A DNA stretch of 64,000 bases from Sphingomonas sp. IC-56 (GCF_021043375.1 NZ_JAJNDV010000014.1:1-64000); one strand, 5' to 3'. Shown: positions 43,621 to 51,695, counted from the stretch's first letter. Made by a program: numbers and translations. Notes: a model not told the origin generated them from the letters alone.

Positions 43621-44664
43621 ATGCGCTTACCTGGCTTACTTTCCCGCGCCTCCTGTGACCTGGCGATAGACCTCGGAACGGTGAACACCGTGGTCTACCT
43701 GCGGGGCCGCGGGATCGTTCTGAGCGAACCTTCCGTGGTCGCGCTTGAAGTTCTGAACGGAACGTCGCGGGTGCGAGCCGTCGGCGCGGAGGCCAAGCTC
43801 ATGTTGGGCAAAACGCCCGACAATTTGCGCACGATCCGCCCGATGCGAGATGGCGTGATCGCGGACATCGATGTCGCCGAGCAGATGATCAAATACTTCA
43901 TCGACAAGGCGCGGGGCGGCGCCAGCCGCTTTGCGCGCCGGCCCGCGATCGCCATCAGCATCCCCAGCAGCGCCACGCCGGTTGAGCGGCGAGCCATCCA
44001 ACAAGCCGCCACGAGCGCCGGCGCTCGCGAGGTGTATCTGATCGAAGAGTCGATGGCCGCGGCGATCGGCGCCGGTTTGCCTGTCACCGAGCCTCTGGGC
44101 GTGATGATCGTCGACATTGGCGGTGGGACAACGGAAGTGGCGATCCTGTCGCTTCGCGGGCTTGCGTACAGTGCGTCGGTTCGTGTCGGTGGCGATCGGA
44201 TGGACGAAGCAATCGCCTCGGGCATCCGGCGCAAGCACAATCTGATGATCGGCGAAGCCACGGCCGAGCGGATAAAGGTCGCGATCGGCTCTGCTCAGGC
44301 GCCGAGCGACGGTATCGGAACGGTTACCAAAGTCAGGGGGCGCGACCTGGTGAAGGGCATGCCCGCCGAGGTCGATGTCAGCCAAGGCGAGATCGCGCTG
44401 TTCCTTGCTGAACTGACCGCCCAGATCGTGGAAGCCACGCTCTCTGCGCTGGAAAAGGTCCAGCCGGAGCTGGCCTCGGACCTTTGCGACCAGGGCATCG
44501 TCATGACCGGAGGCGGCAGCTTGCTCGCGCAGCTCGACGAAGTCCTTGCAAAAGCCACCGGCCTGCCCGTGATCGTTGCCGAAAACGCCTTGATGTGCGT
44601 AGCCACAGGTGCCGGGCGCGCACTGGAGGATCCGGTATATCAAGGCGTGATGGCAGGCACGTAG
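43621..44664 (+). CDS. MreB-like actin homologue, solitary paralogue
   Basis: A 347-aa actin-fold protein close to MreB: DLAIDLGTVNTVVYLRGRGIVLSEPSVVAL (phosphate 1), PVERRAIQQAATSAGAREVYLIEESMAAAIGAGLPVTEP, VMIVDIGGGTTEVAILS (phosphate 2), VMTGGGSLLAQLDEVLAKATGLPV. MreB normally starts an mreBCD operon; here no mreC, mreD, pbp2 or rodA gene follows, so I treat it as a second copy or divergent family member. Several usually conserved MreB positions differ (for instance TVNT instead of TANT). ATG at 43621; TTG 43612 is an alternative. Confidence 0.82.
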   Translation: MRLPGLLSRASCDLAIDLGTVNTVVYLRGRGIVLSEPSVVALEVLNGTSRVRAVGAEAKLMLGKTPDNLRTIRPMRDGVIADIDVAEQMIKYFIDKARGGASRFARRPAIAISIPSSATPVERRAIQQAATSAGAREVYLIEESMAAAIGAGLPVTEPLGVMIVDIGGGTTEVAILSLRGLAYSASVRVGGDRMDEAIASGIRRKHNLMIGEATAERIKVAIGSAQAPSDGIGTVTKVRGRDLVKGMPAEVDVSQGEIALFLAELTAQIVEATLSALEKVQPELASDLCDQGIVMTGGGSLLAQLDEVLAKATGLPVIVAENALMCVATGAGRALEDPVYQGVMAGT

Positions 44665-44668
44665 CCGA

Positions 44669-45766
44669 TCAAGTCCGGCTGGTGCGCTTTCGCTCAAGGA
44701 AGAAGCGCACCATTTCCCGTGATGCTTCCGGCCCTTTCGGATCGGTGTAAGAGCCGCCCGCGTCGCCACCGGACCATGCGTGGCCGCCGCCTCTTATCGT
44801 CCACTGCTCGATGTGCACCAGGCCCTCAGCGTCTACGCTCATCTCGCGGCGATAGTGGCAGCCGGCGTCGCTGCGCCCTTCTTCGACCTCGACCTTGAGC
44901 GGTACGCCTGCGGCCTTTGTCGCAGCGTCCACGATGATCCGGCTGTTCGCCTGGTGGACGGTTGCGTCTTTATCGCCGTGGAAGGTGATCACGGGAACGA
45001 AGCTGTGGCCCGAACGGCCTGTTGCTGCCGGCACACCGCCGCGGTTCATCGCTGCAAGTGCGCTTGGAAGGTCTCGCGCCGCGCCGCAGGCGAGACCGGA
45101 GTGGATCCCAACGGCTGCGAACAGGTCAGGATATTGGGCCGCCATGATCGCAGCAGCAGCACCCCCGGCCGACAAACCGGCCACGTACACCCGCTGCGGG
45201 TCGAGGTCATGCTTGGAGATCACCTCCCGCGTTAAGCCCGCCAACAGTGCGGGCTCTCCACGGTCCCGCTGCTGGTCCCCGGGCTTGAACCAGTTCCAGC
45301 ATTTCTGCGGATTGGCGGCCTGTGTCTGGCGAGGGTAGGCGACCAGGAAGCTGAATTCGTCGGCCAGACGGTTCATGCCCGTTCCCCGGGCAAAATCCTC
45401 GGGCGACTGGGTGCAACCGTGAAGCATCACGACGAGCGGCATGCCGGCGGTGGCGTTGGCCGGGACATAGAGCCGATAGCTCATGGTTCCTCCGCTCCCG
45501 CGATAGGCATGATCTTCGAACTGCGAAGGCGCGTTATTCGTATCGGCCACGTTGTGCTGCGTAGCGGCTCCACGTGGTTGCATGGATGGCTGCACCTCAT
45601 GCGCGATGGAGGTGAGAGCCGGGGATTCGCTATCGAACCCCGCTCCCGATGGAGACGCATCCGGCCCCCCAGGCTGAAGCGCGGAACGGAGCAATGCCGT
45701 CGCCTCCATCAGATTACCGGATCGCGTGAGCCGAAGCGCTTCCGCCATCGATTCTTGAAAAGCCAT
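44669..45766 (-). CDS. PHB depolymerase-type esterase
   Basis: A 365-aa alpha/beta hydrolase of the PHB depolymerase family. SYRLYVPANATAGMPLVVMLHGCTQSPEDFARGTGMNRLADEFSF holds the oxyanion site; the nucleophile is in VYVAGLSAGGAAA (GxSxG); the acid and base are in HGDKDATVH and IRGGGHAWSGGDAGGSY. No signal peptide; about 70 disordered residues precede the domain. Similar enzymes cleave short PHB oligomers or acetyl esters. The stop faces the mreB-like stop (convergent), 4 bases apart. The regulator gene lies immediately upstream on the same strand. Confidence 0.87.
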   Translation of the reverse strand: MAFQESMAEALRLTRSGNLMEATALLRSALQPGGPDASPSGAGFDSESPALTSIAHEVQPSMQPRGAATQHNVADTNNAPSQFEDHAYRGSGGTMSYRLYVPANATAGMPLVVMLHGCTQSPEDFARGTGMNRLADEFSFLVAYPRQTQAANPQKCWNWFKPGDQQRDRGEPALLAGLTREVISKHDLDPQRVYVAGLSAGGAAAAIMAAQYPDLFAAVGIHSGLACGAARDLPSALAAMNRGGVPAATGRSGHSFVPVITFHGDKDATVHQANSRIIVDAATKAAGVPLKVEVEEGRSDAGCHYRREMSVDAEGLVHIEQWTIRGGGHAWSGGDAGGSYTDPKGPEASREMVRFFLERKRTSRT

Positions 45767-45783
45767 GTTCTTGTTCTTTCGGT

Positions 45784-46212
45784 TCAAGCGATGCGGTCCG
45801 CGAGCGCGGCCTTCACCGCTGCACTCGCATGAAGGACACCTAGCACGGTGAGCGATGAGATGGCCGCACGAGCGAGCTCAGGCGAAACGTCGGCAGCGAT
45901 CGTCGCCAGGCCTAGGACGCGGATGTCCAGCGTCTCACCTCGTTCCCGCGCAGCCTCGAGCTGTTCGCGGGAAAAGTGGCTGACGCCCAGGTCGAGTTGC
46001 TTGCGCACCACGGACTTTTCCGCCGCTGCCCTGTGGCGCTCCAGCTGGTTCCTTATGGCCGTCCGGATGAAATCCGTGCGGTTTGAGTAGAAACCCTCCT
46101 GCGCGAGAAGGTCGATGTGGCCCAGATCCACATAGCCAAGGTTGATCGTGATCTTCTCGCTGTCGCCCCTCGGCCGGAGCTCCGAAACTTCCGCCACGTC
46201 GTTCGCCTCCAT
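45784..46212 (-). CDS. ribbon-helix-helix (CopG-type) transcriptional regulator
   Basis: A 142-aa protein. SEKITINLGYVDLGHIDLLAQEGFYSNRTDFIRTAIRNQLERH is an RHH DNA-binding domain: a short beta strand (KITINLG), then two helices. The C-terminal part is of unknown type. ATG at 46212 is possible, but GGAGG lies 8 bases before GTG at 46197 and may give the true start (VAEVSELRP). It overlies PHB-esterase control: the genes are 17 bases apart. CCATC repeats upstream could be its operator. Confidence 0.75.
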   Translation of the reverse strand: MEANDVAEVSELRPRGDSEKITINLGYVDLGHIDLLAQEGFYSNRTDFIRTAIRNQLERHRAAAEKSVVRKQLDLGVSHFSREQLEAARERGETLDIRVLGLATIAADVSPELARAAISSLTVLGVLHASAAVKAALADRIA

Positions 46213-46235
46213 CCGTATAGATGGTAAGTGGATGG
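46206..46235. promoter_or_regulatory. CCATC repeats, possible RHH operator
   Basis: The minus strand has three CCATC-type half sites: GTACCATCCACTTACCATC then TATACGGATGG, the last two forming CCATC-N6-GATGG. RHH proteins bind such spaced repeats close to their own start. Inference only. Confidence 0.4.
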
Positions 46236-46405
46236 TACGCACCGTCAGTTCAAGGTGTCTGTTTAGTGCGGCGGGTGCGGCTAGAACATCGTGCATGCTG
46301 GCGGCGGAGCCGGCGGAGGCGCTGCGCAGCGGCTGGCCGCGCACACCTTATTCTCGCGGCCCCTTTTTTCGGAGACCGCGCCTCCCCATATGCAAGCGGC
46401 TGACG

Positions 46406-46419
46406 TCGCATGCGACGGA
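46406..46419. promoter_or_regulatory. 14-base perfect palindrome upstream of csp gene
   Basis: CGTCGCATGCGACG, about 110 bases before the cold-shock gene. The gap 46213-46525 carries no gene and probably contains the divergent promoters of the RHH regulator and the csp gene. Confidence 0.4.
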
Positions 46420-46525
46420 TATTGGGCCGCTTTGGCTCCTCCCTTTGTCCCTTTCTAGCCTCACCGAAGCCGGGATGCGCCGCTGTTGGCGCATGCCCGT
46501 CACCCATGGGACAAGGATACCCATC

Positions 46526-46732
46526 ATGATCACCGGAACCGTGAAATTCTTCGACGCCACCAAGGGCTATGGCTTCATCGCGCCCGAGACCGGCGGCAAC
46601 GACGCGTTTGTCCACATCTCTGCCGTCGAGCGCGCAGGCATGCACTCGCTCGATAAGGACCAGCGTGTCACCTACGAGTTGGAAGAGGATCGCCGCGGCA
46701 AAATGTCGGCGGTAAACCTCCAGGCGGCATAA
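46526..46732 (+). CDS. cold-shock domain protein
   Basis: A 68-aa CspA-type OB-fold protein: MITGTVKFFDATKGYGFIAP contains RNP1 (KGYGFI) and DAFVHISAVERAG is RNP2. Binds single-stranded RNA as an RNA chaperone. The start ATG 46526 has AAGGA 9 bases upstream; the longer frame is not protein-like. The gene ends in a strong terminator. Not obviously linked to the following small genes, which lie after the terminator. Confidence 0.93.
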   Translation: MITGTVKFFDATKGYGFIAPETGGNDAFVHISAVERAGMHSLDKDQRVTYELEEDRRGKMSAVNLQAA

Positions 46733-46746
46733 GCCTGACGTGATCA

Positions 46747-46773
46747 GGGGGTGCTCAGCGCCCCCTTTTTTTT
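46747..46773 (+). terminator. Rho-independent terminator after csp gene
   Basis: GGGGGTGC-TCA-GCGCCCCC (one G-U pair) followed by eight T. It ends the cold-shock transcript. Confidence 0.92.
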
Positions 46774-46812
46774 GGCCGAAAGCAGGCGAAACCCCTGCAC
46801 TATGGAGACGTC

Positions 46813-47031
46813 ATGTCCAGAGCGATCAACATCAACGCCACGCAGGACCATGTCAAAGCGGCATGCGCTAAGCGCAAGGTTCCGATCAGCGCCATCGAGA
46901 CCCTCAGGTCGGGCGGCACCCGCGTTGTCATGAACAACGCGGCTGACACTGCGATCATTGCCAAGGCCTATGGCTCGAAGGTGATCTCGGGCGAGGTGAC
47001 GCGAACGCCCACGCGCATGGGCTCGCTATAA
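46813..47031 (+). CDS. hypothetical protein, 72 aa
   Basis: MSRAININATQDHVKAACAKRKVPISAIETLRSGGTRVVMNNAADTAIIAKAYGSKVISG. The sequence reads like a small alpha/beta nucleic-acid-associated fold, with a basic end (TRTPTRMGSL). GGAGAC lies just before the ATG. I have seen such short proteins after csp genes in sphingomonads, but the family is not named. Not known to be functional. Confidence 0.6.
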   Translation: MSRAININATQDHVKAACAKRKVPISAIETLRSGGTRVVMNNAADTAIIAKAYGSKVISGEVTRTPTRMGSL

Positions 47032-47066
47032 CGTTCGGGCGCTGAAAACAGCACGAGGAGTATATC

Positions 47067-47198
47067 ATGGCCAAGGGTCAAATGAAGTCGAACAAGGAAG
47101 CGCGTAAGCCAAAGGCGCCCAAGCCGCCGAAGCTGAACGCATCCAATCCCTCAGCCAAAGGCAAGGCGCCGCTGGAAGCAACTGCGCCGAAGAAGTAG
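47067..47198 (+). CDS. 43-aa Lys/Pro/Ala-rich basic protein
   Basis: Starts MAKGQMKSNKEARKPKAPK and ends EATAPKK, 43 aa, short of usual gene-calling limits. A strong ribosome site GAGGAG lies 6 bases before ATG (GAGGAGTATATCATG). Very rich in Lys, Pro and Ala with no hydrophobic core, so disordered and DNA/RNA-binding like a histone tail. In the same transcript as the 72-aa protein, 35 bases downstream. No named family. Confidence 0.6.
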   Translation: MAKGQMKSNKEARKPKAPKPPKLNASNPSAKGKAPLEATAPKK

Positions 47199-47242
47199 GC
47201 TAGGCTGCGCGTTGGCAGCTTTCCACTTGGGACCATTCGTTC

Positions 47243-47274
47243 GCACCCTCTGCGCTGCTTAGCGCTGAGGGTGC
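47243..47274. terminator. strong hairpin after the two small genes
   Basis: GCACCCTC-T-GCGCT-GCTT-AGCGC-T-GAGGGTGC. A 13-bp stem with one mismatch and a 4-base loop, but little T-tail. A likely terminator or mRNA 3' end. The remainder of 47199-47443 holds nothing I recognise. Confidence 0.6.
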
Positions 47275-47443
47275 CGGAGCGGCGGTCCCATTGCGCTGCG
47301 GCATTCGCGGGGCACGTCGGCGCTCGACTAGATCACGCTATCGCGCGATTTCCGCACAGAAGATTCAGGAACTGCCCAACCGCAGCTTTCCGGTCTGCCC
47401 AACCTGGGTCCGACCGGCGCATCCTGTCGTTATCACCATGGGA

Positions 47444-47518
47444 TGGTGACCCCTACGGGAATCGAACCCGTGCTTCAGCCGTGAAAGGGCCGCGTCCTAA
47501 CCGCTAGACGAAGGGGCC
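47444..47518 (-). tRNA. tRNA-Glu (anticodon TTC)
   Basis: Minus strand: GGCCCCTTCGTCTAGCGGTT, anticodon arm CGGCCCTTTCACGGCTG with TTC, T-arm GGGTTCGATTCCCG, acceptor AGGGGTC, discriminator A and encoded CCA. All four arms match a bacterial tRNA-Glu. Confidence 0.97.
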
Positions 47519-47580
47519 ATGCCGGAGCGTGGAAGGGCCGGTTAGGGAAGGATCGCACCCCGGTCAAGCGCCTTTTGCGC

Positions 47581-49344
47581 CTAATCCGCCCAAGCCGCAT
47601 CTTCGACGTGCAATTCGGCGGCCGGGCGGCTGCCCCAGTCGTCGATCTTGGCGCGGCCGGCGAGCCACAGCTTGCGGTGGCGCGGTGCGGAAAGCAGGGC
47701 GGCACCGAGTTCGGTTTCCGCCTGGCGGAAGGCCATCGCCTTGATGCTGCGTCCATCATCGCCCGCGACGATCGCGCGGACATGGCCGTTGCCAACGATA
47801 TCGGCCTTGATCACGCTGAGCGGGCCAGCGGCCACGCGCGGAGCCGGCCAGCCCATGCCATAGGGGCCGCCCGCTTCCATGGCAGTGACGAGGTCTGGGC
47901 ATACGCCGCCCGGGGCGAGCACGGCGTCCAGCAACAGCGCGCGTTCGCCGATCGCCTGAGTAATCCGGTCCGACAGGCGCTCCTCCAGGAACTCGGCAAA
48001 AGCATCCAGCCGGTCCTCGGCGATGGTGACGCCGCACGCCATGGCGTGGCCGCCGCCGGCGTGCAGCAGACCGGCATCCTTGGCGGCGAGCACGGCGGCA
48101 CCCAGGTCGACGCCCGGGATCGAGCGCCCCGATCCCTTGCCGATGCCGTTGTCGTCCATGGCGATGACGATGGCCGGACGGTTGAGCTTTTCCTTCAAGC
48201 GGCCCGCGACGATGCCGATCACACCGGCGTGCCAGCCCCGTGCGGCTACCACGGTGAGCGTACGATTGCTGCGGGCGTAGCACAGCGCTTCGGCAGCCTG
48301 TTGTACCTCGGTCTCGATCGCCCGGCGTTCTTCGTTGAGGAGGTCGAGCTCGGCGGCGATGCGGCGGGCCTCGTCGGGGTCGCGGGTCGTGAGAAGGCGC
48401 ACGCCGAGGTCCGATCGGCCGACGCGGCCACCGGCGTTGATGCGCGGCCCCAGCGCGAAGCCAAGATCGGTACAGGTCGGCGAACGCGTGAGGCGGGACG
48501 CCTCGATCAGCGCATTGAGGCCGATGTTGCGGCGCTGGGCCATGACCTTGAGCCCCTGCGCCACGAAGGCGCGGTTGAGGCCTTTTAGCTGGGCTACGTC
48601 GGCGACGGTGCCCAGCGCCACAAGGTCGAGCAGGTCGAGCAGCTTGGGCTCAGGCCGGTTGGCAAAGAAGCCGCGGCTGCGCAGCGTCCGCACCAGCGCC
48701 GCGCCGAGCAGAAAGGCCATGCCGACTGCCGCCAAATGCCCGTGGGCGGCACCTTCGCCTTCATCTAGGCGATTGGGGTTCACCACCGCCACAGCAACCG
48801 GCAGTTCGGCGGCGCATTTGTGGTGATCGCAGACGATCACATCGGCACCGGCCTCACGCGCCATCGCTAGTGCTTCAAAGGCCTGGGCGCCGCAATCGAC
48901 CGTGACGATCAGGCTGGCCCCCTCCTGCTTGAGCCGGACCAGTGCCTCGCCCGAGGGGCCATAGCCTTCCATCAGGCGATCCGGGATATAGGGACGCGCC
49001 TCCAGCCCGAGATCGCGCAGCAGCAGGATCATTACCGCCGCCGAAGTGGCGCCGTCGACGTCATAGTCGCCGAAGATCGCAACCGGTTCGCGTGCCAGCA
49101 CGGCATCGGCCAGCCGCTCGGCCGCCTTGTCCATGTCCCGGAAGATCGAGGGGTCCGGCATGAACGCGCGGATGCTGGGCGCCTTGTGCGCCTCCAGCGC
49201 ATCGCGCGGGCAACCGCGGGCGAGCAGCAGTTGCGTCACCAGATCATCGGGCGCGAAGCGGGGATCGCGGGCATCCGCGGCAAGGCCCCGCCAGCGCCAG
49301 GGCTGGCCAAGAATGGAACGGTGGATATTCAGCACGGACGACAT
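47581..49344 (-). CDS. recJ: single-stranded-DNA-specific exonuclease RecJ
   Basis: A 5'-3' exonuclease of 587 aa in RecF-pathway recombination and mismatch repair. DHH motifs are VAIFGDYDVDGATSAAV (motif I), LIVTVDCGAQAFEA (motif II), VIVCDHHKCAAELPVAVAVVNPN (motif III, DHH) and LVALGTVADVAQLKGLNRAFV (motif IV); the DHHA1 part GVIGIVAGRLKEKLNRPAIVI and LLHAGGGHAMACGVTI is present. The start at 49344 (MSSVLNIHRSILGQPWRWR) matches the family N-terminus. Downstream is tRNA-Glu. Confidence 0.94.
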   Translation of the reverse strand: MSSVLNIHRSILGQPWRWRGLAADARDPRFAPDDLVTQLLLARGCPRDALEAHKAPSIRAFMPDPSIFRDMDKAAERLADAVLAREPVAIFGDYDVDGATSAAVMILLLRDLGLEARPYIPDRLMEGYGPSGEALVRLKQEGASLIVTVDCGAQAFEALAMAREAGADVIVCDHHKCAAELPVAVAVVNPNRLDEGEGAAHGHLAAVGMAFLLGAALVRTLRSRGFFANRPEPKLLDLLDLVALGTVADVAQLKGLNRAFVAQGLKVMAQRRNIGLNALIEASRLTRSPTCTDLGFALGPRINAGGRVGRSDLGVRLLTTRDPDEARRIAAELDLLNEERRAIETEVQQAAEALCYARSNRTLTVVAARGWHAGVIGIVAGRLKEKLNRPAIVIAMDDNGIGKGSGRSIPGVDLGAAVLAAKDAGLLHAGGGHAMACGVTIAEDRLDAFAEFLEERLSDRITQAIGERALLLDAVLAPGGVCPDLVTAMEAGGPYGMGWPAPRVAAGPLSVIKADIVGNGHVRAIVAGDDGRSIKAMAFRQAETELGAALLSAPRHRKLWLAGRAKIDDWGSRPAAELHVEDAAWAD

Positions 49345-49390
49345 TGCAGGACCCTGGCTCGCGGGAGTGGCGATAACGAGGCAGGCGCGC

Positions 49391-50119
49391 TCAGTTGTCG
49401 GCCTGCTGCTTGGCCGTGGACAGGAAAGTGGGGATCGGCTCCCTCAACCAGGCATCCTCGCGAAACCATTTGGTGATGATGTATTTGGTGCCTTCGATCA
49501 CACGCATACCCTCGTGCAGCGTGTCGTAGTTCGGGCTGCCATCGGGGGACATGTTGTTCCAGATCACCAGCATGCCCCGCTTCGGCTTAAAGCGGATGCC
49601 GGCGCGCGGGAACCAGGTGGCGCCGCCTTCCTCGACTTGGTTCAGATAAGCCATGGCCGTCCAGGTCCGCTGGCCGCCGGTTTCCTGCATCTTGGCCCAG
49701 TAGTGGCTGGTCTCGTGGAAATAGTCGCAGTGCGCGCGGAATTGCTGCCCTGGCGAGTAACGCTGGCCCTGCATGGTTTCGGCGTTTTCCTCGGGGATTC
49801 CGAGCAGCTCGGCAATGCGCAGGTCGATCTCGTAGACATCCTGCGACCAGCGATGCAGATCGGAGCTGTCGCTGGTGCGGTACTCGGGATCTTCGCTGAC
49901 CGCGAGCAGGGTAGAGGGGCGCGAGTTCTGGTCGATCAGGTCGATCAGCGTGTCGCATTCGGCTTCGGACAGGAAGCCGTCATGGGTGTACATCTGCGCC
50001 GCTTCGACCTTGGCGCGCTTGATGGCAGGGTTGGCCTCCAAGCGGGCAGAGACGTCGCGACCGATCCTGGCGCGGACGGGCGAGGGGCCGCCCGACATCA
50101 ATCCGTTATTCTTGCTCAC
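49391..50119 (-). CDS. prolyl-4-hydroxylase-like 2OG-Fe(II) oxygenase
   Basis: A 2-oxoglutarate/Fe(II)-dependent oxygenase. The iron ligands are visible as HCD (HxD) in FRAHCDYFHETSH and His in YDTLHEGMRVIEGTKYIITKWF, where the Lys is the usual 2OG-binding residue. AYLNQVEEGGATWFPRAG is typical P4H. In bacteria such enzymes hydroxylate proline in EF-Tu or other proteins. I favour GTG 50119 (VSKNNGLMSGG) or ATG 50098 as start, neither with an ideal ribosome site. Confidence 0.85.
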   Translation of the reverse strand: MSKNNGLMSGGPSPVRARIGRDVSARLEANPAIKRAKVEAAQMYTHDGFLSEAECDTLIDLIDQNSRPSTLLAVSEDPEYRTSDSSDLHRWSQDVYEIDLRIAELLGIPEENAETMQGQRYSPGQQFRAHCDYFHETSHYWAKMQETGGQRTWTAMAYLNQVEEGGATWFPRAGIRFKPKRGMLVIWNNMSPDGSPNYDTLHEGMRVIEGTKYIITKWFREDAWLREPIPTFLSTAKQQADN

Positions 50120-50171
50120 GCGCCTGAGATTGCGCGGGAGGGTCGGGAATGCAAGCACCTGGACGCAACAA

Positions 50172-50194
50172 GGGCCCGGCGTAAAGCCGAGCCC
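50172..50194 (-). terminator. terminator-like hairpin after RcnB-like gene
   Basis: On the minus strand, GGGCTCGGC-TTTAC-GCCGGGCCC, then TTGTTGCG. A 9-bp stem directly after the RcnB-like stop. Confidence 0.6.
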
Positions 50195-50215
50195 CGTCGT
50201 TCGATATGCTCTAGT

Positions 50216-51037
50216 TTACCAGAAGATGTCGTAGATCGTGTCGACGACCTCGCCCGTGTAGGTGTCCACCAGCAGCGCGTCGTTATAGTAGCGCACCCAG
50301 CGATAAGGCCCGTCTACTTCCGGTAGGCGGTAGCTGAACGGGTCATTGATCCAGTAGTTGGACGAATAGAGCAGCGCGCTCAACTGAAAGCCGGGCGTGA
50401 AGCGGCGATAGCCATAGCCCCAGCCGCTGGGCGCATAGTAGCGCGGAAGCCGGTAGAGCGAACGGTTCTGGGTCCGATAGCCCCGCCAATCGTAGCGCCG
50501 ATCATTGCGCCAGCCATTGTCCCAGCGACCACCCCGGTCACCGCGATAGACGTTGCCGCCATTCCAGTTGCGGTTCGGTCCGCGATTGCCGTTCCAGCCC
50601 GGATTGCCGCGATCGAAGCGCGTGCGGTCGCCCCGGTCGAACCGGCCGCCGTCGTTCCGGTCGAACCGGCCGCCGTCCTTCCGGTCGCCGCGGAACTGCT
50701 GGGCTCCGACGACGCCCTGGCGCTGAGATCCGTTGTTCCAGCGGTTGCGGTCGCCGCGGTCCCCGCGATTGCCGTCGCTGCGGAACTGTTGTGGCTGAGG
50801 CTGTGCTGGAGCAGCGGGACGGTTCCAGTTGCCGCGAGCGCCGCCGTCCCATTGCCGCTGCGGGCGGGTTTGTTGTGGTGCTGCGGGTGCCGGGCGGCTC
50901 CAGTCGCGCGCCTGGGGCGAGCGCTGGCTAGGTCCGGCTGAGCGATCGCCGCCCCAGCGGCCGCCACGATCCTGTGCGAACGCCGGCGGGACCAGAGCCG
51001 TTGCGGCGATCAATGCCGCGAGCAACATCTTCTTCAT
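50216..51037 (-). CDS. RcnB-family secreted protein with Arg/Gly/Asn-rich region
   Basis: A signal peptide (MKKMLLAALIAATALVPPAFAQ) precedes about 150 residues of low-complexity RG/RFD/WN sequence, with tandem GRFDRNDGGRFDRGDRTRFD. The C-terminal 60 aa (FSYRLPEVDGPYRWVRYYNDALLVDTYTGEVVDTIYDIFW) is the RcnB domain, linked in E. coli to periplasmic Ni/Co homeostasis. The start is at 51037 (second ATG) because GGAG is then 9 bases away. Metal role is an inference. Confidence 0.82.
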   Translation of the reverse strand: MKKMLLAALIAATALVPPAFAQDRGGRWGGDRSAGPSQRSPQARDWSRPAPAAPQQTRPQRQWDGGARGNWNRPAAPAQPQPQQFRSDGNRGDRGDRNRWNNGSQRQGVVGAQQFRGDRKDGGRFDRNDGGRFDRGDRTRFDRGNPGWNGNRGPNRNWNGGNVYRGDRGGRWDNGWRNDRRYDWRGYRTQNRSLYRLPRYYAPSGWGYGYRRFTPGFQLSALLYSSNYWINDPFSYRLPEVDGPYRWVRYYNDALLVDTYTGEVVDTIYDIFW

Positions 51038-51150
51038 GTCCATACTCTCCGCTCGACCGGCGAAGGCGCCGATCTGAGTTCAGTGTGGTGTAGAGGGTGG
51101 CGCATGAGCGATGGCTGAATTGCAGCGACAGCCAATCGAAAGAATACAGG

Positions 51151-51648
51151 CTATTCCGTTGCCGCAGGCTCTACGTCACCCTCCAGCATCGCGTCGCCGC
51201 GTGCGATGCGGGCTGCATCGGTGATTGCACTCAGCAGGCGCGGATAGATGCCGCACCGACATAGATTGGGGATGGCTCCCTTAATGTCGTCTTCCGACGG
51301 GTTGCGGTTGTTCCGCAGCAGCACCGACGCGGCCATGATGATCCCGGGGATGCAATATCCGCATTGCGGGACATTGGCGGCAATCAGCGCCTGTTGCACC
51401 GGATGGCTTCTGTCCCGGGACAGACCTTCAATCGTGGTGACGAAGGTGCCTTCAAGAGCGCCGATCCGCTCCTGGCAGGCCAGACGAAGCGTGCCATCGA
51501 CATCCACCGAGCACGCGCCGCAATCACCGGTGCCGCAGCCATATTTGGTGCCGGTCAAGTTCGACGCGTCGCGCAATGCCCACAGCAGCGGCGTGCGCGG
51601 GTCCATCTTGTACTCGACCGGCTGGTTGTTGACGGTGAAGCGAGTCAT
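51151..51648 (-). CDS. 2Fe-2S subunit, isoquinoline 1-oxidoreductase alpha-like
   Basis: A 165-aa subunit of the xanthine-dehydrogenase family. It carries the N-terminal plant-type cluster (YGCGTGDCGACSV plus C in RLACQE) and the C-terminal cluster domain (QCGYCIPGIIM, LCRCGIYPR). These are the two iron-sulphur sites of isoquinoline 1-oxidoreductase alpha (IorA) and aldehyde oxidase small subunits. Normally the molybdenum subunit (IorB) follows; here none is adjacent. Partner must be elsewhere, or the gene is a remnant. Confidence 0.88.
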   Translation of the reverse strand: MTRFTVNNQPVEYKMDPRTPLLWALRDASNLTGTKYGCGTGDCGACSVDVDGTLRLACQERIGALEGTFVTTIEGLSRDRSHPVQQALIAANVPQCGYCIPGIIMAASVLLRNNRNPSEDDIKGAIPNLCRCGIYPRLLSAITDAARIARGDAMLEGDVEPAATE

Positions 51649-51695
51649 GGTGAACCTCTACCCGCTCCAACCGGGATACACTATCCGCGTTCGGC

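Noticed and set aside
43248..43688. Minus-strand frame opposite the pseudogene tail and mreB start
   Set aside because: No domain, no ribosome site; covers a gap with palindromes and the start of mreB.
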